In this document: in pieces, positions 41,304-55,100 of the stretch
How the letters are laid out: every line of letters starts with the position of its first letter
Position numbering within the stretch: the stretch's first letter is position 1
Assembly (NCBI RefSeq): GCF_026151205.1
Contig: NC_087072.1
Span: forward strand, 3,491,375 to 3,555,374
Source: Bolinopsis microptera
Taxonomy: Eukaryota > Ctenophora > Tentaculata > Lobata > Bolinopsidae
Direction of reading: 5' to 3'
Length of the DNA: 64,000 nt
The notes under the pieces: model-generated
Seen by the model: only the letters and a program-made list of their open reading frames with translations
Told to the model about the DNA's origin: nothing
Databases searched by the model: none
Program-made: the position numbers and the translations under genes

Positions 41304-44300
41304 GTAAGTAGATGATAATAATATCGCCTGGTCGCGTTAGTAATCATTTTCATGTATCTAACCTGTAATCTGCACTATGATAAAAACAGGAGGGGGAGAT
41401 TGGTTGGCGCATTCTTTTAAACGGTCACATTAACTTATCTATATTATTATTACCACGGTCTTCAATTAATGAGATAACATATTCTTGTTAATAATTGTGT
41501 AATAGAATCTTGGTGATCTAAATGGGCTTGCAAGAGCTTCTTCGTCTAAAAGTTGCTGTACGAGGGTACCTTTCATTTGGCTCAGTCAACTGCCGGAATA
41601 TGAATGACATAAATACAACAAAGTGCCAGCAGCTATCTAAACCACATGACAACTGACAGTCAATGACCATAACCAGGCACCCAGGCACCCGTGGCCGAGG
41701 TCGGGGAGGTCACATAGGTCACACGCTCCTGATCTGGAAACAAGGAACTAACCACCAGGCCACTTGCCAATACTGCTCTAATTCTTAATTCGCTAAAGCT
41801 GTTTTGGAACATCAAATAGTTTCCTTGTAAGATCAATAAGTTGTCTCAGAAAGATCTGAGACAACTCCTGTTTTATTATGGACTCCTTCTAAATGGGTTC
41901 TTGATCACCATGTTAACAAGCAGCGGTAACCGCCCTCCATCAGTTTATCACGTGATCACATTTTCTACATTCCGATTGTTATGCTACTCAGTACTCCCGG
42001 AACTTGTTACAGCACCTACCCTGAGAGTTTGTGACATTCCTCACAACGGCTCACATTTCCTGGATCCTGGGAAAGTGCTTGCGGCTGAATACTTTACACT
42101 TGATCACAGGAAAAGGTTGGGAAAAGTGCGGGGCGGAAATGTGGTTTTGCTTGTCAAATTGAAGAAAACTCTGAAATCCATCCCTGTCATGATAATCAAA
42201 ACCGATTAGTGGGTTGTCAATTTGATTGGGTTAAATTGAGGCAACCATTGTCTTCTTTGCCTACAGTGGTTTCGGATTAATGGAGGGTACTATTTATAAG
42301 TCAACGCCTGCTATTGTATTTTCTATCTCCTCGGACCGTGTGTCATTGTTTTCTCTCTTGTGTTTCTTTACAGCTCCTCCCACCCCAGCTTCCAGCCCTT
42401 AGGACTAGAGCTCTTATTTCAGTGTGGAGCTCCTGTCTCGACTCCAGTTTTTAACCTTCCCGCTCGAACTTTGCCTGGTTACTTCATCATAACTACCAGT
42501 GAAACATGACAGTGAAACCAGTCCCTTAAATTAGTCCTTTAATTTCGACATCTCGTCCTCCCTAGTTTCACTGTCCACTTTTTAGTAAACCTTTCTTTAC
42601 CGTTAATTTCGTGTGGTAGTTCATAAAAACTTCGTTATAATCTAAATGCAGTGATCACTGATCACTGATCAGTGGTTATTGCTGACGATTATAACGTATC
42701 GTTACTGTTTCTTTGTTGTTAAATACTTAATAGTCACCAATTGTGAAATTATCTACCGTGAAATTTCCCAAAATTGGCAAATTAACCTGCTGGAAACAGT
42801 CGGGTACCTGGTGCGACGTGCGTGTTGTTAAACTATTAAGTTATTTGTTAATTTGAGCTCCTATAATTAGTGATTTAAAGATACCGACACGTTTATCCAA
42901 TCATACGATTTGCTGTTCAATGCATTAACGTAGCCATGATAACGGTATTCACTCTAATCGAGTCCCCGGTTTGTAGAATTATTATTATACCACCTAATTA
43001 AGATACTCTCCATATTACTCCCTCTTTCTCTCCTCCTGTCTTCTTCTTGTATGTAAAAATAGTCTGGTATTTTCGTCTTGAGTTCCGGGCAGTTTCCCCT
43101 GAACCATGTATAAGATTACAGAGCTAGTTGTGTCTGTAATTAGATGAGAGTATATTATACACGAGAGATATTATTACAGCGGCACGCGTCACCTTCTTCA
43201 CCTACGATTAAAATAAACATATTAACCCATTAACTTACAACTAATTGACAGGAGAAAAGTAGCGGCACGAGTCATCCCCTCCCGCCACACTTCAAATATT
43301 CAAATAGTGGCTTGTGATTGGCGGTGAACACGGTTGTTACTGGTGGAAGTGGCTGAGTGGGGTCCCGCTGTCTTCAGGGTCGGGAGAGGACCCCTTAGGG
43401 GACTAGAACGCGTGCTCGGGGTCTAATTAGTGTCCTATATATCATTACCAGGCACTGGAGAGCAGAGAGAGAGAGAGAGAGGGGAGAGAGAGAGGAGAGA
43501 GAGAGGGGGGAGGGTAGTGCTGTGGAGTTGGTCCGAACACGTTCATTGCCTGTTGCTCCCTGATATTGAGTTGTACTGTTCCGCCTCACGGTTTACTCAT
43601 TTAAGAGGTCACTTTAAACTAGCTTATTACTTCTAACCTGAAGCTTGATATTTCAACATAATATTAATGAGTTTCTGCCAGTTGTCAAATCATTGATCGA
43701 GTATTTTACTATCCTGTCACTAGACTGATTATTTCTTACGTTTGTTACGTCAGAATTTCGTTATACTTCCTCTTGTTCTTATTGATAAACTGCAATTTAA
43801 AGCTCTTTGGTTTAGATTGCCACCGTTTGTAACTGCATCCTGATTCTCTTCCCCTTAATTCCGATCGTACGTTTTCTCTAACCGTCCACTGAGTGACATT
43901 ATCAAATCCGCAAATTAAGATCAGGACTGCAACCTGTACTGGCAGTGTAAGAGTGCCTGGAGTTGTGAAGCTACAATATAAGACCGTGTTTCCATGAGAT
44001 TCAGACCTCTAGTTGGAGTAGCGTTAAATACGACCCTGAGGGCCGCTGGACAGTTCACTCGACATTAGTTACGTGTAATCAGTAGCGCACATGTGTCATC
44101 GTGTTTCCGAGTAATTGATGTGGATTTTCTGCTGTTTTCACCACAGAACCTGCACCTTGAGTTTTCTACATTTCCGTAATTACCTAATGAGGCTGTTAAA
44201 TTGACAGTCAACACGAGCAGATCATTTTTCCTGCTTTTTCTCCTGCTGCATGGTCGACGTTTTGCTGATTGTGTCTCACTGTCATACCTTCTGATGCTCT

Positions 44301-47300
44301 CTCAGACTGTAGATTAAATAGCATCGTCACTAATAAGATAGGATCGCCAGTAAGCCTGGATACTGTAAGTGATCACCAGATACTATGGTCAGTGAGTCTG
44401 ATAGATGCTGGTGAGTGCAAGTACCTGATTACCTGCCTCCTAGATCAGGGCACTTCTCACATGCACCACGCCGACCTGTCTCCCTCAATCCCTCATCAAC
44501 CCCTCATCTTATTATCACCACATACATATGTAAACTATCTGCATGTCAGGTGCTGGTTGTTGTGTCACGTGATCAGGCCCCTCAAACGTCATCTACTCGA
44601 CAGTTAGACGCCCACTGTCGGGCCGGTTTAAATATATATTCTTCAGAGTACTGAGTACTCTGAGTATTGTTGAAATGTTTTGTTGTTGGCTCTGACCCTC
44701 TGAATTTGTTTACAGTTGAGTATTGTGGGGTGCCGATCTTTTAGTTTAGGTCGTCATTAAAATTGAAGCTGTTGTCATTAAGTCATTCCGCCTTGCCCTC
44801 TTTATTTCTACGCTAACCATATCAACCATTGACTCTGATTATTGCGTATTGTTTGGTGAATGGATCCGACCTTTAAAGCTTGTTTAGGAACTGCAATTTG
44901 CTGTGTCTGCTCATTAAGAAGTCAACTTGGCCCGGGGCCACGAGATAATCGCGCAGTTTGGCTCGACAATCATCCGAATAACCATTAGAGATGTCCCTTT
45001 GTTTGAGCTTAAGTAATGTCTGTCATCCTTGACCCCAACTTGGCTCTCTTACTGCATTATTCTAAACATTTACGATTTTATTCTCGTCAATTTTGCTGAC
45101 TTCATACTGGGGTAGGCTGACTAAAATGGTCATTTAAAAACCAATTAAATGGTGCAGGTTACCAAAAGAGTCAAGTCCCACCTACCACGTGGACTGCTAG
45201 GTTGATTATTCTCTCAGTTTGTCATCAGTCCGGCCCCTGAATCGCCAGCAGATGTGCAAAAACCCAGAACCCTTTGCAGCAGTGCTCCAAGTTGACATCC
45301 AGCCAATGAGAAGTTGCCGCGCGGTCACGTGATCGAGCACCTCGCAGGTCGGAAAGCGCAGCCAATGAGAAACACGGTGATGCGTCACGTGACACGAAGG
45401 GGCCAATGTGAGTAGTTGAGGACGGGCACATGACTCTCCTGCCTGAGGGATTGCGCGCAGTGTGCGCCCTGGAGGTTACTGGGTACTGCAATTAGTGCAC
45501 TGCCTCGCTTTTCTAGTGCGTTTACCTTCCTCTCGGTGGCTTTGTTAACGACCAGGCCACCTTTGTCTTCCATCTCCCCACTTTTCCGACGAGGTACTCA
45601 CTTCCAAAACAAGGAATCCTTTCAAAATCACGGTTTAGTGCAGCCTTGTTGTTTGATATTAGTGGTGGGGTTGAGATGAACGCGAATTTGTTTACCTGCA
45701 TATACCTCATGGTTATTATACCTGCTTTCATCTGATGTCGTTCCATTTCACCGATCACTTGAATGATACATTTTTATTTTCTTGCACCCGAAGATGATGC
45801 CAAGAACGTTCGCCATTTTCCTTCATCCTATCTCTGACTATTTTCCAGAACGGTTTATCTTATTTTGCTTCTATATGATACATACTCTTTGATTTTAGGC
45901 CGCCTAACCTACGGTAAAAATCATTTTCTCATATTCTTGGCTAACCGATTTTACCTAAATGATTCGCTCTATGTCCGATAAAATCCTTCTCCTTCATCAA
46001 TCGCGTTATGTATCTGAACTTTTTCGGCCCGGAAATGATTCAGAAGTTCTTCCAGAGTTTCAGAATTACGTTACCAGTTTCTCGTTATAGTTTAAGAATT
46101 TTTACAGTAGCCAGATGGCTCCAATAAATTGGTATAAAAACAGTTCTTCTTTAGTTGCCTCTACAAGAACTGTTTTCTTTTGTCTTCCTGAGAGAAGCTT
46201 GTAAATTTTGGTTTTGCCATTATACAAAGTAAATTTGTCTGAGATAATATAGTGGCTCCAGTCTACAATAATTCGTTTCTTTTATATCAGTAAGTTTTCC
46301 TTGTCCCAGTAAAGATAACTGGATCCCAACGACTAATATTCCTTCTTAGTTATTCATTTATATCCAAATGTTTTTGACTAATTTTATCTCTCTTAACAGA
46401 ATGTTGTCCTTTCTACATACGCCTCCATCGAGTCCCTCAGAGATGATGAAGAACCCCTCAAAATCCGGATCAGTCAGTCCCGAATACATCCCAATCAAAA
46501 GAGGTAAATACAATATACATCAACGAATTATCTAACAACATTTTTGTAAATTTCGTGAAAAATATTGTTTCGAAATTATCAAAATTCATTTGATGACAAG
46601 TAAAGTGATGCGTTTTAACTTTAAGATTTCGTCTGCATTTCAAGTCTAGGCTCATCGCTCATAATGTTTCGGTTAATAATACTTATACAAATTATGGTCG
46701 CATCATCTTTAAATATTGAGTTCATTACCAACTCCAAACTCTTTGTTCCCATTCCGCTCTGCGCGGGAAATTCAAATAACTGATAAGATAATGGAGCCGT
46801 AGGAGTTGGCGTCGAGTTTTCAGCTCGCTATGCAGAACAATGGCGCGGTATCATGGAACAGTTTTATGTTGTAGTAAGCCGGTACTGGTCGAGGGTAACA
46901 TCTTTTGGAAAGATAGTTTGATTAGCATAAGCTGTGTCTACGATTTGCAGCTGTGTGCTGATAGTGCACAGAACTGTAAAATCGGACTGCTCAATAGATT
47001 TTGAGTAAGGTAGAGCAATGTTCCTCAGTAATGTCGGTGAAGGTGCCGAACAAGTACTTAGCAATCAGATTGGAGACTCCGCATGTTTCAGTCATAAATA
47101 ATTTTCTTTAAAGTATTTTACTGAGAACTGGTCAGAATCTTGATTAATTAGCTTTTCGTGACCATATTGCTTGAAGCCACACTATCAGAGTTCTCCCTGA
47201 GAGGCACCCTGCAACATGTAAAGAAGTCTAGTTAGGCTCCCAGCAGGAAACCTCCCTGGATGATACAGTCTGTTCTCTGATCCACAGACCTGGCACAAAG

Positions 47301-50300
47301 TGACATTACGCACTTCCTCTCCCTACAGACAATCATTAATGTCTGTCGGGTGAGATGTAGACGTCTAGCAGGTCAGGTGACCGCCACACAGAGACCGGTC
47401 TATTGGTGGTTCTTCTGAGTAGTGGGGTAAGTAGTCTCTTGTTTCCCTCTCTGGACCAGGGTTTGTTGGTGCTGGGCTAGCTTACTCTCGAATCCTGGGC
47501 GCCAGGAGGTCCCGGAAACCAGGTCCATCATCCTGACACTTGTTCGTAGTCCAGACGACGCGGTCATCCCACGTGCATTTTGTGTGTGCGTGTACTGTGG
47601 TTATACGATCCAAGGGATTGCTAAACTTACATCTATTCTCAAAAATCAGGATACTAATTCAACTTGTGACAAGTTTTGTGCTTTCTTTCCGTTAACCTTA
47701 TTCATTTTCAGAAAACTGGGCAGTATCCTCACCCGAATCAGAGATAGAGCTGAAGAGAAAGAGACGGCTAGAGAGCGCTGAGGAACAAGATAGACCTAAC
47801 CTGAAGCTACTGAAGTTAGACACTGCTGCCATTGATGCCGCTAACTACAAAGAGTGCTCAAAAATGTTCGATAATCCTGAGGATGTAGTTCAAGGTAAAT
47901 TCACTTCACACTAAACTCTGAGTTCTCTTTGTACTCTCAGCTTTACGTACAGAACTACCACCATATGAATTAGATAGCAGATGTTACTCAACTGTTTATT
48001 ACACCTGTTCGTCTTTTTGAGTGTCTTCTGATCACTGAATCCATTTTATGGAGAGATCGGCTGAACGACATTGTCTGGTGATCAGCTTATAGTCCTTAGT
48101 ACAGGAGACTGCTTCAAATGAGAGTTTTCGTCTGGATTATAGCCAATTTCTTTGTTAATATCCAGTTTTCAAGACTTTCTGAAGTCTCCTAAACACATTT
48201 TGAGTCAGCTTTAACAAAGGAAGCAGTAATGTTGCTGCTGTGGCATTATTGAATTTGTGAATCTGTGCTAATTCTAACTATTCTTTGTTTCCTTGGAAGA
48301 TGATCTGATAGTTACCTGTTACTGATCATCATGTGGTAGCGTTGTGTTTTTTGTTTTAGTGCACTAAACGGCACTAAGTCTCTCCTTAATCCAATGTGGT
48401 CACATTAATCATCAAATCTTCTTTTAGCAGCAGTAAATTCTCAGTACACGGTCTAATTGTAATCGCCCGGAGCCGGGGGAGAGAACAGTTCAACATGAGA
48501 GGTGCTCAAGAGTGAGCTGTCTCATTTTATCTCCGTGAGGTTTTGCCAGGTCCCTGCCTGACCCTCCTGCACTTGCTCTGGCAGTGGCGGCATATTCAAA
48601 ACCTGGACCTTTAGGTGCGCTGCAAATGCGGCCCGCAAGCCAATACAATTAGGATTGGAGCAGCGGAGAGTGGTTTTGTGGAGGATAATTAGGGAGCTTG
48701 GAGGGTGATCACGTGATGCCCTGTGGGCGGGACTCACTACTCCTGCCCACGTGCACTTCTGTTCAGCGCACGTGCACATTCCCTCCAATAAACTCCAGAT
48801 CCCTTTATCGGTCTACTCATTAAATCTCTGAAAAACTAGAACCCTCCCCAACAGCATCCTGCCAGATGCATTGTTACTGGAGAGACAAATTATATCTGGA
48901 TCTATAGTAATGACTAGTGTAAAATATCAGACACCCCTATTGTACTGGAGGTTTCATTATTGTAGCATCTGTCAGAGTAGCCTCATGGCTTGAAGTACAT
49001 TGTGCACCCCTGAGGGGCCAAAACCATCCATATAGCACCCTGCTTGCGGGCCATTTGTCATTTAGAGGTGCAAATGTCGCATAAATACAGTTTATTCCTT
49101 TTACAGAACCGGCCAGTTTTAGAGAGACTCGACCATGCCTGTTATAATGAGGAACTTGACACCAAATACTATGATATCAACTATTGCCAAACTATAAAGT
49201 AAATATTCTCCTTCCCCTCACCAATCTTATATTTCAGCTTTGTCACTCCTGAAGACCCGGAAGAACGTTGATTTAAAAGAGTACAGTCGCGAAGGAACGT
49301 TCATTCCTAACGTTTTACTAGCTCTGTCCCAGACCCCCATCTTGTCTCCGGAACACAGTGACAAACCTCCCACAGTCCGACCTGCTCCATACCCTTCAGC
49401 AAGACCTGTCCCTCATCCTACTGCTCGAACTGCCCCACAACATTCCAGCAAACCTACCAAACCCAAATCAGAAGCGTCCAGGCCTTACGTCTGCGAATAC
49501 TGTGGTAAGTTCCCTGTTTTCAGTTGGAGATTTTCATTTGATTTTCTATGGATTTAAACGTTTAGGGGTTTAACCCCTGGTCCCCAACCTAAGGCTCTGC
49601 TCCGCTAATATATTGGGGATATTGTTAATCCTGCTTGTATTGAGACTAACTGGTTTACGGGCTAGATCTTTATCCTAGTATAATATTCCGCCGAGTTAGT
49701 CTTTATTCTAATTCAATATTCTGAGAGTTAGCCTGGTCCCTTGGCCCCTCAGGGTCCATTGCTCTCGTGTTTGTTGTATTGATAGCTACATGAAATGAGT
49801 TTACCAGGGTTACCGACACGGAACACATAGGTCACGGAGCCGCTCATATTGTTAAACATTTACCAACCCCACTGCGTCTGTAAACTACCGTTGACCACAA
49901 CCATTTCCCTGACATGTTACATTTATGCTCTGTCGCACGTTCTTAGGCTGGTTTTATGTGCATATTATACCCATAATTTACGGCTCCCTCATAAATGGAC
50001 ACATTCAATTGACGGTATCACTTTACATTGTACCAATACAACACGGCCAAAATGGTTCAGCCAAATTATGTTTTACAGAAGGTCTAGCTACCTCCTAAAG
50101 TCCTAAGTACTGCAGTCTTCTGCCCATCCCGATAACTTTGATGGAACATTTTAAGGGGTATTTTAAGTTGGCCTGATATCAGAGAGGGTCTGATCGGGTG
50201 AGGTTGTAGAGGGTGAGGTTGTAGATCATCAGCCCTTAAATTAGACCACAAATAGTTAGGCTGGGTCACCTAAAGAGACGCTCGGGTGGTTATAATGCAT

Positions 50301-52192
50301 TATTAGAGATGAACCAAGTGTGCCATGTTCCTTAAACAATGTGCCTGACCTTGTTAACAAGATCCCAACCCTCCATCCCCTGAGTCTCACGTTATACAAA
50401 ATTGGGATCAAAACAGAATAATTAACCTTGTATCGTTTTGCTAGTGTGTGGCCAATCTCTCCCCTCAGGGAGCTCTCCGGACCAATGAGAGTCCTTGACA
50501 CCTGACATGTGACAATTGAATATCATGTCTCGGCAGAATAAGGGATAATTGATGCATTATACGGGGGGAGTATAGTACACTCTCCAACTCTCTAATTGAA
50601 AGCTAATAAGGTCTCCAAAATCTCTGCTTTGTTGCCCTCAGCGCGCTCACTCACGTGACATTGTCACGTGGTCTGTAAAACGCGGTCACGTGCCTCATAG
50701 AGGACAAAGATTGCGGTTATTGGCCGAGTTCCAGTTACCGGGGACGAATTAGGAGGCAGGGCTTGCTCAACACGTGCAAAATATCGCACTGTCCAGAGTC
50801 CAGAGGGGAGAGATGCGGATACAATGAGCAGTACCACACGTCACGTTAATCGACATCTTTTTAGGATCTGAACTAAACTCACACCACCCTCTCTTCTCTT
50901 TGTCTGAATATATCGGACTAATTCCAGGGCGATTGTTCCCAATGATCCTTGCAGTGGTAGGAAGGAACCCCAATTAACCCTCCCACCGTTCAATGATTAT
51001 TCGAGTTGACAATGCATGCTGCTCCTTCTTGACAATAGAACCTGAACCGCGCTCTCTTGGAATAATGCCAAGCATATTCCCGGACAACGACTCACCCAGT
51101 CCATACTCGCCCCTCTAACCGACATTGTACCCTCAGGTAAACAGTTCACGAACATTGGTAACCTAGCCACGCACGCGCGGACCCACACCAAAGAGAAGCC
51201 CTACAAGTGTGACAAGTGTGACCTGATGTTCGCGCACACCAGCAACCTGCAACGTCACCAGTTGGTTCACACCGGGCAGAGGAATAACAAGTGTCCGCAC
51301 TGCTCCAAGTGTTTTAGTCGCAGTGACTACCTCAAAGTGCACGAACGTACTCACACAGGTAATTATACATTGTGCCGTGTAATTTCGTGTTCTTTTGCTA
51401 TTTTTGGACTCTTTCCTTGATTATGCATATATTCATTAGCATAATTTATTTTCGATTCTTGATTCTTCCAGTTATGTTTACACTATGTTCTTCTCAGGAG
51501 AAAAACCGTATGCCTGTTCGGTAGCAGGATGCAGCAAACGTTTCTTGGACTCCAGCTCATTGAAGAAACACGAGCGAACTCACACCGGAGATAGACCTTT
51601 CGCTTGTCATATCTGCTGTAAGTTCCTCTTCAGTTCTCTCTGTTCTGTAGATATAATTTTATGACATGATTTCAGACCTTTAACATGTAATTCGGAGCCA
51701 GTTTTTTATCATGTTTTAACTAAAACGAATCCTAAAATGAATAAACTAAACTTACCAACCTACCTCCTAAACTTACCTCCTAAACTTACCTCCTAAACTT
51801 ACCAACTTACCTCCTCAGACAAGACGTACACAGAGAGTAGCAAACTGAAGATCCACCTACAGAGTCATTCCGCTCCCAAACAATGCACCAAGAAACCAGT
51901 GGTTCAGAAGAAACAAGAGCCATCTTTCAGAGGAGTTCCCACAGTGACTCTCCCTAACCCCTTCTACTCACCCGCTCTACCTCCATCTCTCTCCTACCCA
52001 TCCTACCACAGGCTCCTTCCCTACAGCATGGCCCCTACTCTTGCCAGGCCAACCCCTACTCGACCTCGAGCTTTCTACCCTCATCCATATTCACGCACCG
52101 TCTTATCAGCACCAACCCGGAATTCAAGTTCCCCACTCGTTCCTCAAGTTTCGAACTCTAGTCCCCGAAACTCTGCTTTTATGCCGGTGTAA
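41290..52192 (+). CDS. Five-finger C2H2 zinc-finger transcription factor
   Basis: Seven coding exons join in frame: 41290-41303, 46400-46503, 47712-47894, 49238-49504, 51137-51358, 51498-51617 and 51819-52192, totalling 1284 nt (427 aa). The first coding exon gives only MTIS plus two bases; a second Met two codons later (46401) could also serve. The N-terminus is Ser/Pro-rich ([10 protein letters not shown]) with a basic stretch KRKRR that may be nuclear targeting. Fingers lie at about 184-320: [42 protein letters not shown] (C-x4-C) and FACHICYKTY, mostly joined by TGEKP-like linkers. The C-terminus is Pro/Ser/Tyr-rich. Probably a DNA-binding regulator in the nucleus. I cannot place it in a named subfamily. 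Confidence 0.8.
43462..43508. repeat. GA microsatellite
   Basis: An interrupted run of GA/GGAGA units in the first intron of the zinc-finger gene. It gives a spurious low-complexity Arg/Glu frame. Confidence 0.85.
45302..45407. promoter_or_regulatory. CCAAT and CACGTG cluster
   Basis: Three CCAAT words (45303, 45362, 45403) and two CACGTG E-boxes (45326, 45386) within about 105 bp. Such density suggests an enhancer or an alternative promoter just upstream of coding exon 2. CACGTG is bound by bHLH-zipper factors. Confidence 0.4.
48710..48774. promoter_or_regulatory. CACGTG cluster with GC box
   Basis: CACGTG at 48710, 48748 and 48769, with GGGCGGG at 48725-48731, in the third coding intron of the zinc-finger gene. 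Confidence 0.35.
50652..50692. promoter_or_regulatory. Triple CACGTG cluster
   Basis: CACGTG at 50652, 50665 and 50687 within 41 bp, in the intron before the exon with fingers 1-3. The spacing is close to one and two helical turns. Confidence 0.35.
51745..51815. repeat. Tandem repeat abutting a splice acceptor
   Basis: Repeats of CTAAACTTACCTCC in the last intron, ending three bases before the acceptor at 51818. The pyrimidine-rich repeat itself forms the polypyrimidine tract of the last exon. Confidence 0.7.
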
Positions 52193-53077
52193 ACTATATT
52201 GGTTTTTTCAATAGACCATTGCTGTTTGTGTTACTGTTTATGATGTAATGTTTGATTTAAAAAGTGCAGGACGCTTTTTGGTATATTTGAATGGAAGTTG
52301 TTACTTTTTTCGAATTCGATGAGGGACATTGAATGTCATATGGGAGTAGATATCTACTAGATACACAATTTCTTTTATTTATCTATTTTATATTTTCTTA
52401 ATTTTTCTTATATTTATATATTTTTTAAATTTTTCTTGAAAACAGACTACATACTTTCTTGTAAAGTATTTTAATACGTATTATTTGAATATTACTACGT
52501 ATGGGTTTTTAGTGGATACGGTGATTGAGGTTATTTCTATCGATGTTTTAATCTTCAACTACTTCTATTTATCTTGTTATTCAATTATTTTTATCTATTT
52601 CAATGGTATAAATCAGGACAACTGTGACATCAGATTTTAACTCCCAGAAATTTTTTACTGACAATCCCCCATGATTTTGTACACCCACACCTGCAGACTC
52701 GACCATTAAGATTAATTATTTCGTTGGAGCACTTTCTATTGCTTTGAACCACGGGCATACTTTTTAGTTCTATTGATAAAGATAGTTTTGTTTGGATAAA
52801 GTTATTCAATATTGGTGTTTTGATGATAAAGTTTTGTTTGTGATATTAAAGTAGCAAGTATAAAAATTTCAATGTATTGGAAATAATTTGTTACTCTTAC
52901 AATAATTATAACTTATTTTTATTGCAATTAACGGCTTTTATTTGCATAATGAAATTGCATCAAATTAAATTTTCAATAATTAATATATCTCGACACAATG
53001 CCTTATTGCTTATCTGTTATCACGTCCGATGACGTTTTCTAACTCATACTTAACAATAACCTTGACACACGTTGCTT
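52193..53077. other. Zinc-finger 3' UTR and downstream AT-rich DNA
   Basis: Very AT-rich sequence after the stop at 52190-52192, probably 3' UTR at first. An ATTAAA-like word near 52846 might be a polyadenylation signal. No other gene seen. Confidence 0.4.
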
Positions 53078-53121
53078 TTCACGGCACTTTGCCTTGGGTC
53101 ACGGCACTTTGCCTTGGGTCA
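53078..53121. repeat. Tandem duplication of about 21 bp
   Basis: TCACGGCACTTTGCCTTGGG occurs twice back to back. Confidence 0.8.
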
Positions 53122-53839
53122 TTCTGAAGAAATTTAGACCGTACCATCCGTTAAATGGTTTCATAATTAGTCCTTTAGTTACTGACAATAAGCTGGCGTG
53201 ACTTCACTTTGTCGCGTCTGTGATGTCAACCTGCCAATAATTAGCAACATGTGCTAAAATCAGACAGCACAACGAGGCACGGACGTGCTGCTTTGGGGGT
53301 TGTAGCGCGATGCGTTACTGCCGCGCACTTAATAAGGCTTCTCACAGCGACCTGGCTAGATCGGCGAGATGCGCTACTGTGCCGCGCCGAGCTGCTATGA
53401 ATTGACATCGTCAATTAACTTTGGGGGCCATCTACTTAGGATGTCCGCCAAAATCGCAGATTTTCAGACCATCCCCCTCCCCCTGTCCGGGTATGTCCGA
53501 ATTTTCAAAACCACCTTCCCACTTCCTCCTCCGGACGTCCGGATTTCCAGCTACTTTTGTTTGTTGTTGTTTGTTTGTCTATAGAACCCGTCCTCAATCT
53601 CGTATCGGAAAATGACTAAACTCAGGTCTGAGAGTAAGTGTGAATACGGCCGGGTGGTACCTGCAAGTGTGTTCATTAAGCATTTAGAGTTCTGTAAAAA
53701 CTACAGTTACAATTGTGCTGCCCCCCCCCCCCCCCCCCTCCCCCCCCCTCCCCTGTCCGGATTTGTCTGAAATTCCAAAACCACCCCACCCCTTCCTCTT
53801 TATTTGCCGGATGTCCTAAGTTGACCATTGTTAATGGAC

Positions 53840-54070
53840 TAGCCCGGCACGCGCTACTTCGAAGAAATTTAGACGAGTAACATATGTCAACGTCCAAAGT
53901 GGATGGCCCCTTGTCCAAATGACGATTATCACAATAGAATACCGGAGGACTTCGCTGCATCGACGCGCCGCAAAAACTATCATTGTTACTTCGCATCGAG
54001 AGATCGTTGCTTTGTTAATTCGCAGAGCAACGATCTGGAAGGGTTGACATCGTCAAAATAAAATATATTT
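53840..54070. repeat. GC-rich dispersed repeat, copy A
   Basis: It shares CTTCGACGCGCCGC-like segments, GAGCAACGATC hairpins and a CTACTTCGAAGAAATTTAGA word with 58420-58640, partly in the opposite order. No coding potential. Confidence 0.6.
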
Positions 54071-54689
54071 GAACATTGAAACGTTACCCCAATCACTGCA
54101 GAAAGCAATGCCCAGTAATGCATCGGGCCGGCAACAAGTTTATAACGCGATGCACTACTGCATGGGCCACACCTTACCTGGGGACCCCAGGCTATTATGT
54201 TCATAAACATAGAGATTCGGCGGAATGGCAGGCTGAGCGCGGCCCAGTAAGCCACACCGAGCTGCGAAGGATTGACATCCAACATCGTCAATCAAGCAAC
54301 AAGTCTGATATTTCATACTCAATATTGGAAAATCCAACCCCCGGTTATGATGTATATTGTATGATCGGATTAATATAAGAAATGTACGCCGAAGTTTGAC
54401 ATCTGTTGTATACAATTTTTTTACAAAAAAGGATTTGATCGGCCTTCGGCGGCCGCGCGCCTCGCGCAGTACAACTACAACGTGAATTAATGTTAAACTT
54501 AAATACTAATAGACGTATAACGACCAAAATTTTAACGGGTGATACTCGTAGCGTAAAATATTTGTTTCCAACGAGTCCAACTCGGCGCGCGTCCTGGTAG
54601 GTTATAAACCTACACGAGCGTGCTAAATCACTCTACAGTTGATCTTCGAGATTGTTCTAAAAGGGCCCCCGACGGTTGTAACCAACTTC

Positions 54690-55100
54690 AATCAATGTAT
54701 ATTCGGACGCTGATTCCGAATCACCCATGACATAGGGTTAAATTGTCATACGTTGTATGACCCGCCGCGCACGAAGTGCGCGGCTCCCCCTGTATCGTCA
54801 GGACGATAAAGGGGTGAGTGAACCGACCGTGGGGGTCGCAACGTGATACAAGGGTTAAAATGCTTCCCTGACGAGATATTGGCGAAAAACTGTCTCAATC
54901 ACGTGATATGACTGTATAAGGAAGTTAGTCTAATTTCTCGTTAGGGTTAGGGTTTCAGTATATGTTTTTGTTAAGGATTGGGTTAGGGTTAGTATAGGGT
55001 TGGGATCAGATTAGAGGGTTAGGGTTTCGAAAAGTCGTTCAGAACCAGCTAGAGGACGAGTTGAAAAAGTCACGTGACAGTCGAGTGTAGAGTGATTAAT
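54690..55100. repeat. Dispersed repeat with TTAGGG-like stretch, copy A
   Basis: It contains GGGTTAAAATGCTTCCC, GAGATATTGGCGAAAAACTG and a run of (T)TAGGGTTAGGGTTT near 54940-55030. It is matched in the same orientation at 56030-56400, except for a core segment (about 54748-54800) that is inverted there. Confidence 0.7.

Larger units (their letters stand above)
41304..46399. other. First intron of the zinc-finger gene
   Basis: 5.1 kb with no supported exon. It contains a GA microsatellite at about 43462-43508 and a CCAAT/CACGTG cluster at 45302-45407. An open frame at 41841-42209 lacks recognisable features, and I leave it uncalled. Confidence 0.5.

Noticed and set aside
41841-42209. 122-aa plus-strand frame in the zinc-finger first intron
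   Set aside because: No recognisable domain, no splice support, and composition like its surroundings.
43395-43636. Arg/Glu and Ser/Leu low-complexity frames
   Set aside because: They come from the GA microsatellite.
44269-44607. 112-aa plus-strand frame
   Set aside because: Biased His/Leu/Ser composition without domain or splice signals; probably chance.
54930-55030. TTAGGG runs as an internal telomere
   Set aside because: Only a few imperfect units inside a dispersed repeat that recurs at 56250; better explained as part of that repeat.
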